Shown here: positions 38,101-52,000 of the stretch, piece by piece
Layout of the letters: each line of letters starts with the position of its first letter
Numbering within the stretch: the stretch's first letter is position 1
Assembly (NCBI GenBank): GCA_964017065.1
Contig: OZ024783.1
Span: 7,790,391 to 7,854,390 of the forward strand
Length of the DNA: 64,000 nucleotides
Reading direction: 5' to 3'
Source of the DNA: Haliclona indistincta
Lineage: Eukaryota; Porifera; Demospongiae; Haplosclerida; Chalinidae
Translations under genes and position numbers: made by a program
The notes under the pieces: model-generated
What the model was told of the DNA's origin: nothing
What the model saw: only the letters and a program-made list of their open reading frames with translations
The model's database searches: none

Positions 38101-39675
38101 ACAGGAGAAGGACCACAGTCCAACGTGTCATTGGTGTTGATCATATTCATAGTTCTGTTCAGAGCAAGTGCTAACGTCCATACACTGTCATATGCTAGTG
38201 TCTCCACAAATGGTCTTACTGCTAATTGTTCTACACTCTGTGAGGAAATACATTATGCAAGTTACTTTAACTTACCTGTAGACATGTTGTCATTAATAGG
38301 GTACTGCTGTATAACCAGAGCTCTCTCCAGTACAGATGCCAGCTCATCCTCTGTACAGTTGATATCATTAGTTGACCTCCACCAATCCTCAGAGTACCAG
38401 CCGTACAGTATCCAGGCATAATCAGGATATCTCCTTGATGATTTACTAGCCTGTAGTATGTGATACACACTTTGTTAGCCCATTAATGTATGCTACAGCA
38501 TATACCTCACACATGAGTTGAATTGCCATGTCTTCAAAACAGTTTATCAAATTTACGTGAGAATTGTTAACCTATCGGATATTATAAGATTAGTTTTAGC
38601 TGTAGAGATTTGCTTACATACAAGAATGCTATTGTGGATATCTTGATTGGTACTGATTCTTGAAGGAGGTAGCACTGTGATGTTGGTTGCAGAGAACTCG
38701 TGAATAATCATGTCCTCGATCTAAAAGTATACATAATTATGAACTCAAGGAAGCACAGAGCAGACTGGTAATGTTATTCTTGTCCACTAGGTATACATAC
38801 ATGTACAGGATTCAATGAGTATTTAAAAAATTGATGACTGTACTATAATTATTATAGTAGTTACAGTACTACTAAATTTTAGGGTACGGTACATACAATG
38901 TCTATAGGAGTGATTGTGTATGTATAAACAGTATTATTTTACTTGTGGAAATGGTTGTACATCTTGTGTTAGTATAGATATTTGGCTCCATCGAAATCTC
39001 TTCACCATAGCAACCAGCCCACGAACTAGATTATCATCTGAAGGATATAGATTGAAGTGTCCATTGTTCTCTACACCGCCAACACGCCTGGCACTGGAAG
39101 GTGTGTAAGAGAGCTGTATGGGATGAAAAGACCACATGTACACAAAAAAATTCCAGCCTCTCTTATGATTACTGTATGGTGTAAATAATTATTATACAAT
39201 TCGTAACATGAAACTAAAGGTTGTATTGCTAATGGTGCTCTACATGTGGCTTGACTTAATTACCAGTGGCAGTCCATACAATGATACAATGTCAGCAACA
39301 GGCTGAGTAGATACTGAACAGCCACAACCAATCACACCAATGAGGGTTGGAGAGGGGAGCTGTAGTTGAGTCAGGAACTCTCGCACTGCTGTTGGTCCAT
39401 CACACTATAATGTACCATAACAATGAGCGTTTAAATCTGAATACTACAAACCTTGTCATCAATGATCATTGAGAAATTTAATTCATAGCCATTCAGAAGT
39501 GATGGATCACTGTTTATCCGTTTCAAGGCTAGGTCAGAAGCTACTGGCGCTCAGCTGGTGTTGAATCGTGCCGAATTGGAAACCAGCAACAAAATGGACA
39601 GATTATTCGATTCCGTGGTTTGAAAGCAAAGCAATAATTCGGAAAAGAGAATCCATGTAAAGGACGACGTCCACA
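35191..39675 (-). pseudogene. GABA-B-type receptor with premature stop in exon 1
   Basis: Same exon plan as the gene at 30146-33476. Exon 1 (39675 down to ~39452) starts with a signal peptide, but codes a TGA at 39553-39551 where the intact paralogue has GGA (RFNTS-stop instead of RFNTSGAAVASD). Downstream exons are open: ~39266-39404, ~38941-39114, ~38620-38719, ~38508-38570, ~38275-38450, ~38010-38240 (LAYDSVWTLALALNRT), ~36786-36856, ~36640-36740, 36445-36580, ~36260-36390, 36112-36219, 35925-36066, ~35780-35878, ~35463-35690, and the coiled-coil tail to the stop at 35191. The ligand-domain to linker intron is enlarged to ~1.15 kb by repeats. Either a young pseudogene, or a gene using a different first exon. 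Confidence 0.75.
36878..37206. mobile_element. Inverted-terminus element, ~330 bp, in a receptor intron
   Basis: Left end GATTTCTATCGAAATCAAAAGGATGTAG, right end CTACATCCTTTTGATTTCAA plus TAGAAATC. The body shares ACTGATGTAGGGATCTATGG with 19090-19228. A duplicate lies at 46006-46334 through the 9 kb repeat. Followed to ~37900 by further non-coding sequence with no recognised gene. Confidence 0.7.
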
Positions 39676-39893
39676 TCTTTGCCTATATACATGTAGCACT
39701 CAAGTTTCGTTACCTAACTTGTGCACTTTGCGCGTGTGGGCGCGGCTCGCGATAATCGTAAAGGGGTGGGGCTCGCTGCTAGCAAAAACTTTATTTTACA
39801 TAAGCACAACAATGGATCTATATCTAACTAGGTCAGTTTGACTAACAGCTGTGATATAGGATACTTGAAATGTCTTTTTCATGGAGAAATACC

Positions 39894-42800
39894 TTATACA
39901 TTCTCAGTTCTCTGTAGATGTGAATACAAAGATAAAATGACAAGTATAGTTCTAAATTGTCTTACATGATCTGATGAACGAGCACATGGGCTATTTATTT
40001 GTTGTTTAAGGGACAATATTTCTTTTTCCAATTGAGCTATCTTAGTCTTGTCTCCAATAACAGAGTTCACTGTAGTATCTTTGGTAGTACGAAACACTTT
40101 CTCTCCTTTTGGATCTTGCCAAAGAGATACCATCTACAATGAAAAGCATTATGAACTCTATTTTTCTTCCATGCATGATGAAAATTAATGCACCATACCT
40201 TCGGTATAAAGGTCAAACCTACAACAGCACTAGCAGCTAGCACAAGATGCCCTGAACTCAAAACTGTTGAGACATTGTTGCCTGGAAGCACAAGCGTAAG
40301 TATTAAACTTTCCATTACTGCAAAGGTAGTGAAATAGACCATTGCTACTATTGTTTTCGAGTCATTCACAACTTTAATGTTCAAATGGCGAATTTTCAGA
40401 GCAAGTACCAATGCAGCTGTCTGTTTAAAAAATAATAACTCATATACGAGACTTTTTCATTCTAGTACCTGTAGAACTGCTAAGTAAAGATACAATGTCA
40501 GTGTCCAAAGTATAGATGGCAGTGGATAGCATTTTACGACCAAGGAAATTTGTCGAATTCCGTCTTCCTGTTTGTTTTACAGATACATGGAAATTTTAGT
40601 AAATTATAACATTAATTATTGTGCTTACATTTTGGTATTCTCCAATTGGGTTAGTGAAGGCTCTTGGTATTGTGGCTGGTATTGAGAAGCCAATCACTAA
40701 CAACACAACCACTATTGATACAACAATTGCTACGAATATTCCAAGATGCCAATCAGTTATATTCTGCATAAAAAAATAGTAATTATTATTACAAGGAGTA
40801 GTAGTTTTAATGCACATGCCTTCTTTTTTGGAGATGGATTATGAAAGATATAATAAATTCTCCACATTTTAGCCAAAGTAGGACCAAATATCAAAGTATA
40901 TCCGAAGCAGTACACAATAGTTACCATCTACATCATGAAGGTCGTTATAATTATAGTTAATGCACATGCATGTTGTGATATTTTTGGTGACCTTGCATAG
41001 AAAATCGCACACGATGGGACTACTAGAAACAGGTATATTAATGAAAACTGAAGCATATATAAGTATAGCTCCTGCAAGAATGCAGTAATTGAGGTTAGGG
41101 CTTGTGAGACGAACAATCCTGCAAAGAAAGACAGACCATAATAATTTTTGTATCCCACCTCGTGGGCGTATCAAAGGCACCGCCAGGACAATATATTCCA
41201 TACTGCCCCAACTGCAGGGCAATATGGAATATATTGCTGCCCTAGGGCAATATGGAATATATTGCCCGGGGGGGGGGGGGCACGATATATAAGGGCAAGT
41301 AGCCCCAAAATTTTAAACGTGGTACAGTGTTGACCACGTGGTAGAAAAATAATGGTAGGGGTACAGAGCACTATTGCATGTGCTTTATATACCGCTTAAG
41401 ATTCCTTATGCTAGTGGGTTTCATTGTGGTCTTTACTATAGCACGTGTGATACTAAAAATAGCACAAGCGATACTAAAAACAGTACAATGCAGTGGGATA
41501 CGCCCATGACGTGCGATACAAACATATTAAACAATGGTCCCTCGGGCAGTATGGAATATCCACTCGTGCAATCCAATTAGACCCCTCGGGCTCTAATTGG
41601 ATTGCCCTCGTGTATATTCCATACTGCCCTCGGACCGTTGTTTAACTAGCACTTATCATGCACATCCATAGCAATTTATAGATTGACCTTCTTTTTCTAA
41701 AAACGATGTTAAAAACCAAACAAACGATGCAAAAGATGATTCCTCCAACTGCAACAGTGTACATACAAATCAGAACAGCAATATGAAACAAAACTATAAC
41801 AGAGATAGCCGATCCATCAGGTGGTACTCCATCTGTATAATTCAACACAACATCATAATGAAATAACAGAACACATTAGATAATAAAGACTACATCTTCC
41901 CTGTCATACCAGGCCAAACTGTTGACTCATTCTCTGCAGCTATATAGCTGATTGACAACAAGGGCATGTTTAAATCAACTTCGGCAAAGATTTGAAGTTT
42001 TATTTGTAATGAGCCTATAAAATAGAAGCACGAAATACAATCACTAGTACATGTACTCACTGCACACTAGGCTCACTATTAATTTTTCTGTACTGCAGCA
42101 ATCTAACAGTTTCCTGTTTTCGTATCCCTGAGGCAGTAAATATGACAGGACCCTATGACATACATACAAGCATTGTTTTACACAAGTTTGCTATCACTCA
42201 CCGACATTCCAGTGAAGTTAGTTTCACTGAGGCTGTGTCGGATGAGACAAGCCGTGCTGCTGTTACCATAACTGAACTTCTCCAGTGGAACAGGAGAAGG
42301 ACCACAGTCCAATGTGTCATTGGTGTTGATCATATTCATAGTTCTGTTCAGAGCAAGTGCTAACGTCCATGCACTGTCATATGCTAGTGTCTCCACAAAT
42401 GGTCTTACTGCTAATTGTTCTACACTCAGTGAGGAAATACATTATGCAAGTTACTTTAACTTACCTGTAGACACGTTGTCATTAATTGGGTACTGCTGTA
42501 TAACCAGAGCTCTCTCCAGTACAGATGCCAGCTCATCCTCTGTACAGTTGAAATCATTAGTTGACCTCCACCAATCCTCAGAGTACCAGCCATACAGTAT
42601 CCAGGCATAATCAGGGTATTTTCTTGACAATTTACTTGCCTAGTATGATTCCAATTTGGCACCTATATAAAAATCTAATTAATTATTCACCTCACACATA
42701 ATTTGAATAGCCTTGTCTTCAAAACCGTTGATAAAATTTATACGAGAATTGCCAACCTAGATAAAATTATGTTGATTATAATGAACAGTATGTATTTCTT

Positions 42801-43371
42801 TCATACAGATATGTTTTCAATATCTTGGTTAGTACTGAATCTAGAAGGAGGCAGCACTGTGATGTTACTGGTAGAGAACTCTTGAATAACCATTTTCTCG
42901 ATCTGTGTGATAGAAATAAGTCCAGAGTGCAAAGTCTGTGCAATACATTGTCTGTACCAAATAATAGTCTAGTACAATGGCATGATGCAAATAATAACCA
43001 ACCTGTAGGAACGGACGCTCATTCTGTGTTAGTATCGATATCTGACTCCATCGAAATGTTCTCACTAAAGCAACAAGTGCACGAACAAGATTATGATCAG
43101 AAGGATACAGCACATAGTGTCCATTACTCATGGCTGCATCAGCAGAACTGCCAGATGGAGTATATGACAACTATTTAAATAGTAGTAATTTTTGTAAAAA
43201 TATTGCTGAGGAAGTTTACTTGATACTTACCAGTGGTAGTCCATACAATGATATTATGTCAGCAACAGGCTGAGTAGAGACTGAACAGCCACAACCAATC
43301 ACACCAATGAGGGTTGGAGAGGGGAGCTGTATTTGAGTCAGGAACTCTCGCACTGCTGTTGGTCCATCACA
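39894..43371 (-). CDS. GABA-B-type receptor lacking its first exon (copy 1, next to gap)
   Basis: Class C GPCR of the same subfamily but a distinct paralogue. Exons from 43371 downwards: ~43232-43371 (CDGPTAVREF..., flytrap lobe 1), ~43004-43170 (ISYTPSGSSADAAMSNGHYV), ~42800-42899, ~42692-42757, ~42472-42640 (WILYGWYSEDWWRS), ~42201-42415 (LAYDSAWTLALALNRT), ~42078-42152, ~41912-42015, ~41687-41833 (TM1), ~40985-41119 (TSPNLNY), ~40820-40928, ~40627-40763, ~40469-40545, ~40199-40426, and the coiled-coil tail (KTKIAQLEKEILSLKQQIN) to the stop at 39894. The signal-peptide exon is not found upstream because the assembly gap intervenes; in the second copy it is at 54716-54940. The TM1-TM2 intron holds an inverted-repeat element. 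Confidence 0.8.
41185..41645. mobile_element. Inverted-repeat element in the receptor TM1-TM2 intron (copy 1)
   Basis: Multiple inverted blocks of GGGCA(A/G)TATGGAATATATTGCC and its complement at 41190-41275, a poly-G tract, and a second hairpin set at 41530-41640 (GGGCAGTATGGAATATCCAC, CAATCCAATTAGA with TCTAATTGGATTG). No coding capacity. The same intron is only ~45 bp in two paralogues. Confidence 0.7.
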
Positions 43372-43670
43372 CTAAAAGATCAGTAGCCGTTTAATTCCGA
43401 ACGCCCCCGGCGAAAACCTTTTAAACTATGATATGAATAATTCTCTTTGATGTAATGAGGTATCCAATTTCGCGTGTTTATCTGTGAGTGGGCGGGTGTA
43501 AAAAACATGGCGCCACCGCGCACTGGGCATGGGCAGCAAACTAAGCGCCTTTTTAATTTATCACGCTATTCTATGTTTTGCGCCGCTTCGGGTAGCTTGC
43601 GGGTACAAGAGCGCTATTTTCCCTCCAGGTAAGTCGAAATCATAGTTTAACCCTTTTACCTCGCGGTGCG

Positions 43671-43870
43671 NNNNNNNNNNNNNNNNNNNNNNNNNNNNNN
43701 NNNNNNNNNNNNNNNNNNNNNNNNNNNNNNNNNNNNNNNNNNNNNNNNNNNNNNNNNNNNNNNNNNNNNNNNNNNNNNNNNNNNNNNNNNNNNNNNNNNN
43801 NNNNNNNNNNNNNNNNNNNNNNNNNNNNNNNNNNNNNNNNNNNNNNNNNNNNNNNNNNNNNNNNNNNNNN
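43671..43870. other. Assembly gap (200 N)
   Basis: Exactly 200 unknown bases, a conventional placeholder size rather than a measured length. It separates the two copies of the 9 kb repeat and falls where exon 1 of the receptor at 39894-43371 would be expected. Confidence 1.
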
Positions 43871-43897
43871 GAGATGGATTATGAAATAGATACATTT

Positions 43898-44093
43898 TTA
43901 TGTGCTTATGTTGTTTAATACGTAATTTATTTTCTCATTGCATATACCCTTCATAAGCATGCCATGGTGAGGCTTTGCATAGAACACAAGATGCTATTGC
44001 TAAGTTGCTCAGCGCTGCAGAGACGATTTTGAGAGAAGGACTACCTCACCAAATCACATTGAAGCTACCCATGATGACTGAATAATATTTGTA
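43898..44093 (+). pseudogene. Decayed tomosyn R-SNARE exon (duplicate of 34770-34965)
   Basis: Carried inside the 9 kb repeat, with the same lost acceptor, deletion and frameshift as the first copy. It has no independent origin. Confidence 0.9.
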
Positions 44094-44318
44094 TTATACA
44101 AATGTTTTTTTGTACTTTGTCATGCAATTAATTTTATAACAATTTTATGTGCAATGATAATTTTTTCTGTGACAAAACCTTGTGCAATAATAACTATTAT
44201 GTATGGTGAAAATTCATGTGTTAATTATTGTGTTTTAATGTAATGGTAATGTTACATGTAAAATCGTTGTGTAATAGAACAGTGACTTGATGACTTGTAA
44301 GCTTCATTATTCCTGCAT

Positions 44319-47300
44319 TCAATCAGCTGATGAGTAATCACATTGTGCAATATTAATGTAACATACGTCATATGATGAAACAGAGTTCTTTACTCGTTGT
44401 TTGAGGGACACTATCTCTTGTTCTAGTTGAACGATCTTGGTCTTCTCAAAATATGCAGTACTTGATGGCGGTTGTTCTGTGTCTTCATTGGTGAACACTT
44501 TCTCTCCATGTGGATCTCTCCACAGAGATATCATCTGGCACGTATGTGCATGTTTTCTGGGCATGTATACTGATGAATTGTATTTGTACCTTAGGTATAA
44601 AAATTAATCCAACAGCTGCACTGGCAGCCAAGAGAACATGTCCTAAGCTCAATGCTTCAGAAACGTTGTTGTAGTCTTGAAGTACCAGTCCGAGAAGAAA
44701 GCTTTCCACTATTGCAATAGTGGAGAAGTAGACAATTACTACTATTTCTTTTGCATCATTCACTGCTTTGATCTTCACATTACGAATTTTCACAGCTAGC
44801 ACAACTGCAGCTATCTGTTGAGCACAAAACAGCCAATGTTGAAATCAGGTGTTTTCAAAAGTAAAAGGCATGACACGGCCTCCATACTGGTATTATTTAC
44901 ACATACCTGAAGCATTCCTAAGTATAAGTACAATATAAATGTCCAAATCATAGACAGTTGTGGATAACAGTTAAAAATTAAAAATGTCTGCAGAATTCCT
45001 TGATCCTAAAAATTGTAAATTAGAAGAATTGCACTACTAATGTGCTTACATTTCGGGAGTCACGTGTTTCTCCATCTGGGCTGGTGAAGGCTCTTGGTAT
45101 TGTGGCTGGTATTGAGAATCCAATCACTAACAACGCAACCACTATTGCTTGAACAATAGCTATGAATATTCCAAGGTGCCAATCGGTTATATTCTAAAGA
45201 AAAGCAAAGTACTAGATAGACAGTGAGGATAGTACGTGCCTTCTTTTTGGGAGCTGGATTATGAAATATGTATAGAATTCTCCACATTTTAGCCAAAATT
45301 GTTCCAAATGCTAAACTATGTCCAAAGGAAGCAACAATAGTTTCCAACTATGGGAGAACAAGTTTTCATATTTTATCAGTAAAAAGGATGCAGAACCTTG
45401 CAGCAAACATCCCACACAGCTATACTATCAGAATATGGCATTCTGATGAATACAGATCCATATGTCAGTATACCACCAGCTATGATGAAGTAGTTTAGGT
45501 TGGGGCTTGTGAGACGAACAATTCTACGTATAAATCATAAATATTTGGATTTCAGACATCATTGTTACCTTCTCTTTCTAAAAGCAATGTTGAAAACCAG
45601 ACAAACAAAACAGAAGAGAATTCCTCCAGCACCAAAGACATACAGAGGCGCCACAGCAGCAACATGAAAGACACTTATAACAGTGATAGTCGATCCATCA
45701 GGTGGTATACCATCTGTGTTGAATAAATTTCAAACAACATCCGATTAAATTTTCAGATGACTTACTGGGCCATACGGTGAATTCGTTTTCCTCTGCTGTG
45801 TAGTTAAATGACATAGTGTCCAAGTCAACATTTGCAAAATTTTGAAGCTTTAATTGTGATGAGCCTGTATAATTAATTCCCATGAGTGTATTGTGCAGCT
45901 AGGTTGCATGGACTAACTGTTTCTGTACTGTAGTAATCTAACTGTATCTTGTTTACGTACTCCTGAGCTATCAAAATGAACTGGTCCCTAAAGAATGCAA
46001 AGAAATTAAAAAGATTTCTATCGAAATCAAAAGGATGTAGGGATTCAGAAAAAATGGTAACACGATTGACTTGCCAACAGACCATAGAGCCCAACATCAG
46101 TGGCTGCTGTGGGTAGTTACTGTTGACTGACACCTGACGTGCTTTGAAATTAAATCAGCTTGTGACAAAATACTTATCTTATGTACAGCCACTGATGTAG
46201 GGATCTATGGTCTGTTAGCCAGTCAATCGTGCTACCATTCCATGCTTGTTCCTTGTTGGTCTACATTGTGGACCAGTGGTAGATTTCACAATCCTACATC
46301 CTTTTGATTTCAATAGAAATCCTTTGAATTTTCTTGTTAGTGTCCTTTTTTCAGTGAATTACAGATCAATATCATGCATGTACTGAGCCGTCTTTGTTTC
46401 CATCATTAGTTCAGTTTTCCTGTTGTTGATGGCTTTTCTAAACATGTCAGCTCGCCTACGCATGCATGCAGTGCGTACGAGCCCCGCCTACACTTGTCTG
46501 TAGACCTACGGCATACGGTGGTTATAGTTACGTATCTGTCAAGCGCAGAACGGTCGAGCTTACCATTGTTCGAAGACTTCAGACAAATTTAATGTGCTCC
46601 GTGATCCATTCGGCGCGGCGATGCTCAAGCTAGTACTTGATCACGTGCGTATTGCGCAGTCTCAATATTGGCGTCTACGTAACACTTAAAATATCAATGA
46701 CAGTTGGCGGGTGTTTTGGTCTCGGCATTGCTCGCGTAAAGGCGCTAAATGTAGGCGCGCTCAATAAAGAATGAAGTTGAGAAAGAAAGCGGAAAGAAGA
46801 CTGAAGAAAACGAAGATGACAAAACTTCCGGGTTTGTCACATTAGTAACAATTTCAAGTAATCTCCTTGCTACTGTGAGGTGAGCCAACGCCAGATAGCA
46901 GATCTAAGTGTCTTTGGACGTATAAAATTAATCACCATGCAGACGAAATATCAGCTTTTGAACGCTAATACATTGTGTGCAGCCGCCATCTTGTTTTTCG
47001 TGCATCCCTCATAGGGAAGTAGTACCTTGCCTTCCTAATATAACGTAAAGGAAATGGATACCAAAGTTATAGTAATAACTATCGGTTTCCTTTGGGTGAG
47101 GTGGGCTGCAGATGTACTTAACAAGCAATCAAGCACTCACTGATATTCCAGTGAAGTTAGTTCCTCTGAGGGTGTGTCTGATGAGACAAGCTGTGCTGCT
47201 GTTACCATAACCGAACTCCTCCAGTGGAACAGGAGAAGGACCACAGTCCAACGTGTCATTGGTGTTGATCATATTCATAGTTCTGTTCAGAGCAAGTGCT

Positions 47301-48803
47301 AACGTCCATACACTGTCATATGCTAGTGTCTCCACAAATGGTCTTACTGCTAATTGTTCTACACTCTGTGAGGAAATACATTATGCAAGTTACTTTAACT
47401 TACCTGTAGACATGTTGTCATTAATAGGGTACTGCTGTATAACCAGAGCTCTCTCCAGTACAGATGCCAGCTCATCCTCTGTACAGTTGATATCATTAGT
47501 TGACCTCCACCAATCCTCAGAGTACCAGCCGTACAGTATCCAGGCATAATCAGGATATCTCCTTGATGATTTACTAGCCTGTAGTATGTGATACACACTT
47601 TGTTAGCCCATTAATGTATGCTACAGCATATACCTCACACATGAGTTGAATTGCCATGTCTTCAAAACAGTTTATCAAATTTACGTGAGAATTGTTAACC
47701 TATCGGATATTATAAGATTAGTTTTAGCTGTAGAGATTTGCTTACATACAAGAATGCTATTGTGGATATCTTGATTGGTACTGATTCTTGAAGGAGGTAG
47801 CACTGTGATGTTGGTTGCAGAGAACTCGTGAATAATCATGTCCTCGATCTAAAAGTATACATAATTATGAACTCAAGGAAGCACAGAGCAGACTGGTAAT
47901 GTTATTCTTGTCCACTAGGTATACATACATGTACAGGATTCAATGAGTATTTAAAAAATTGATGACTGTACTATAATTATTATAGTAGTTACAGTACTAC
48001 TAAATTTTAGGGTACGGTACATACAATGTCTATAGGAGTGATTGTGTATGTATAAACAGTATTATTTTACTTGTGGAAATGGTTGTACATCTTGTGTTAG
48101 TATAGATATTTGGCTCCATCGAAATCTCTTCACCATAGCAACCAGCCCACGAACTAGATTATCATCTGAAGGATATAGATTGAAGTGTCCATTGTTCTCT
48201 ACACCGCCAACACGCCTGGCACTGGAAGGTGTGTAAGAGAGCTGTATGGGATGAAAAGACCACATGTACACAAAAAAATTCCAGCCTCTCTTATGATTAC
48301 TGTATGGTGTAAATAATTATTATACAATTCGTAACATGAAACTAAAGGTTGTATTGCTAATGGTGCTCTACATGTGGCTTGACTTAATTACCAGTGGCAG
48401 TCCATACAATGATACAATGTCAGCAACAGGCTGAGTAGATACTGAACAGCCACAACCAATCACACCAATGAGGGTTGGAGAGGGGAGCTGTAGTTGAGTC
48501 AGGAACTCTCGCACTGCTGTTGGTCCATCACACTATAATGTACCATAACAATGAGCGTTTAAATCTGAATACTACAAACCTTGTCATCAATGATCATTGA
48601 GAAATTTAATTCATAGCCATTCAGAAGTGATGGATCACTGTTTATCCGTTTCAAGGCTAGGTCAGAAGCTACTGGCGCTCAGCTGGTGTTGAATCGTGCC
48701 GAATTGGAAACCAGCAACAAAATGGACAGATTATTCGATTCCGTGGTTTGAAAGCAAAGCAATAATTCGGAAAAGAGAATCCATGTAAAGGACGACGTCC
48801 ACA
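44319..48803 (-). pseudogene. GABA-B-type receptor with premature stop (duplicate copy)
   Basis: Repeat of 35191-39675 at +9,128. It has the same exon-1 TGA (48681-48679), the same enlarged intron and the same open downstream exons. Since even the nonsense change is shared, the block was duplicated (or duplicated in silico) after the mutation. Confidence 0.75.
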
Positions 48804-49021
48804 TCTTTGCCTATATACATGTAGCACTCAAGTTTCGTTACCTAACTTGTGCACTTTGCGCGTGTGGGCGCGGCTCGCGATAATCGTAAAGGGGTGGGGC
48901 TCGCTGCTAGCAAAAACTTTATTTTACATAAGCACAACAATGGATCTATATCTAACTAGGTCAGTTTGACTAACAGCTGTGATATAGGATACTTGAAATG
49001 TCTTTTTCATGGAGAAATACC

Positions 49022-52000
49022 TTATACATTCTCAGTTCTCTGTAGATGTGAATACAAAGATAAAATGACAAGTATAGTTCTAAATTGTCTTACATGATCT
49101 GATGAACGAGCACATGGGCTATTTATTTGTTGTTTAAGGGACAATATTTCTTTTTCCAATTGAGCTATCTTAGTCTTGTCTCCAATAACAGAGTTCACTG
49201 TAGTATCTTTGGTAGTACGAAACACTTTCTCTCCTTTTGGATCTTGCCAAAGAGATACCATCTACAATGAAAAGCATTATGAACTCTATTTTTCTTCCAT
49301 GCATGATGAAAATTAATGCACCATACCTTCGGTATAAAGGTCAAACCTACAACAGCACTAGCAGCTAGCACAAGATGCCCTGAACTCAAAACTGTTGAGA
49401 CATTGTTGCCTGGAAGCACAAGCGTAAGTATTAAACTTTCCATTACTGCAAAGGTAGTGAAATAGACCATTGCTACTATTGTTTTCGAGTCATTCACAAC
49501 TTTAATGTTCAAATGGCGAATTTTCAGAGCAAGTACCAATGCAGCTGTCTGTTTAAAAAATAATAACTCATATACGAGACTTTTTCATTCTAGTACCTGT
49601 AGAACTGCTAAGTAAAGATACAATGTCAGTGTCCAAAGTATAGATGGCAGTGGATAGCATTTTACGACCAAGGAAATTTGTCGAATTCCGTCTTCCTGTT
49701 TGTTTTACAGATACATGGAAATTTTAGTAAATTATAACATTAATTATTGTGCTTACATTTTGGTATTCTCCAATTGGGTTAGTGAAGGCTCTTGGTATTG
49801 TGGCTGGTATTGAGAAGCCAATCACTAACAACACAACCACTATTGATACAACAATTGCTACGAATATTCCAAGATGCCAATCAGTTATATTCTGCATAAA
49901 AAAATAGTAATTATTATTACAAGGAGTAGTAGTTTTAATGCACATGCCTTCTTTTTTGGAGATGGATTATGAAAGATATAATAAATTCTCCACATTTTAG
50001 CCAAAGTAGGACCAAATATCAAAGTATATCCGAAGCAGTACACAATAGTTACCATCTACATCATGAAGGTCGTTATAATTATAGTTAATGCACATGCATG
50101 TTGTGATATTTTTGGTGACCTTGCATAGAAAATCGCACACGATGGGACTACTAGAAACAGGTATATTAATGAAAACTGAAGCATATATAAGTATAGCTCC
50201 TGCAAGAATGCAGTAATTGAGGTTAGGGCTTGTGAGACGAACAATCCTGCAAAGAAAGACAGACCATAATAATTTTTGTATCCCACCTCGTGGGCGTATC
50301 AAAGGCACCGCCAGGACAATATATTCCATACTGCCCCAACTGCAGGGCAATATGGAATATATTGCTGCCCTAGGGCAATATGGAATATATTGCCCGGGGG
50401 GGGGGGGGCACGATATATAAGGGCAAGTAGCCCCAAAATTTTAAACGTGGTACAGTGTTGACCACGTGGTAGAAAAATAATGGTAGGGGTACAGAGCACT
50501 ATTGCATGTGCTTTATATACCGCTTAAGATTCCTTATGCTAGTGGGTTTCATTGTGGTCTTTACTATAGCACGTGTGATACTAAAAATAGCACAAGCGAT
50601 ACTAAAAACAGTACAATGCAGTGGGATACGCCCATGACGTGCGATACAAACATATTAAACAATGGTCCCTCGGGCAGTATGGAATATCCACTCGTGCAAT
50701 CCAATTAGACCCCTCGGGCTCTAATTGGATTGCCCTCGTGTATATTCCATACTGCCCTCGGACCGTTGTTTAACTAGCACTTATCATGCACATCCATAGC
50801 AATTTATAGATTGACCTTCTTTTTCTAAAAACGATGTTAAAAACCAAACAAACGATGCAAAAGATGATTCCTCCAACTGCAACAGTGTACATACAAATCA
50901 GAACAGCAATATGAAACAAAACTATAACAGAGATAGCCGATCCATCAGGTGGTACTCCATCTGTATAATTCAACACAACATCATAATGAAATAACAGAAC
51001 ACATTAGATAATAAAGACTACATCTTCCCTGTCATACCAGGCCAAACTGTTGACTCATTCTCTGCAGCTATATAGCTGATTGACAACAAGGGCATGTTTA
51101 AATCAACTTCGGCAAAGATTTGAAGTTTTATTTGTAATGAGCCTATAAAATAGAAGCACGAAATACAATCACTAGTACATGTACTCACTGCACACTAGGC
51201 TCACTATTAATTTTTCTGTACTGCAGCAATCTAACAGTTTCCTGTTTTCGTATCCCTGAGGCAGTAAATATGACAGGACCCTATGACATACATACAAGCA
51301 TTGTTTTACACAAGTTTGCTATCACTCACCGACATTCCAGTGAAGTTAGTTTCACTGAGGCTGTGTCGGATGAGACAAGCCGTGCTGCTGTTACCATAAC
51401 TGAACTTCTCCAGTGGAACAGGAGAAGGACCACAGTCCAATGTGTCATTGGTGTTGATCATATTCATAGTTCTGTTCAGAGCAAGTGCTAACGTCCATGC
51501 ACTGTCATATGCTAGTGTCTCCACAAATGGTCTTACTGCTAATTGTTCTACACTCAGTGAGGAAATACATTATGCAAGTTACTTTAACTTACCTGTAGAC
51601 ACGTTGTCATTAATTGGGTACTGCTGTATAACCAGAGCTCTCTCCAGTACAGATGCCAGCTCATCCTCTGTACAGTTGAAATCATTAGTTGACCTCCACC
51701 AATCCTCAGAGTACCAGCCATACAGTATCCAGGCATAATCAGGGTATTTTCTTGACAATTTACTTGCCTAGTATGATTCCAATTTGGCACCTATATAAAA
51801 ATCTAATTAATTATTCACCTCACACATAATTTGAATAGCCTTGTCTTCAAAACCGTTGATAAAATTTATACGAGAATTGCCAACCTAGATAAAATTATGT
51901 TGATTATAATGAACAGTATGTATTTCTTTCATACAGATATGTTTTCAATATCTTGGTTAGTACTGAATCTAGAAGGAGGCAGCACTGTGATGTTACTGGT

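Larger units (their letters stand above)
34743..43660. repeat. 8,918 bp block, first copy of a near-identical direct repeat
   Basis: This block recurs with an offset of exactly 9,128 at 43871-52788. Every ORF translation I compared in the two copies is the same, introns and repeats align without indels, and the offset is constant. The copy ends ...CCCTTTTACC just before ten divergent bases and the N run. Confidence 0.95.

Noticed and set aside
42142..42610. Plus-strand ORFs opposite the receptor flytrap exons (also at 32582, 38125, 47253, 51442)
   Set aside because: Antisense shadows of conserved minus-strand exons; they recur in every paralogue simply because the sense strand is conserved.
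43656..43895. ORFs spanning the N run
   Set aside because: Artefacts of translating unknown bases.
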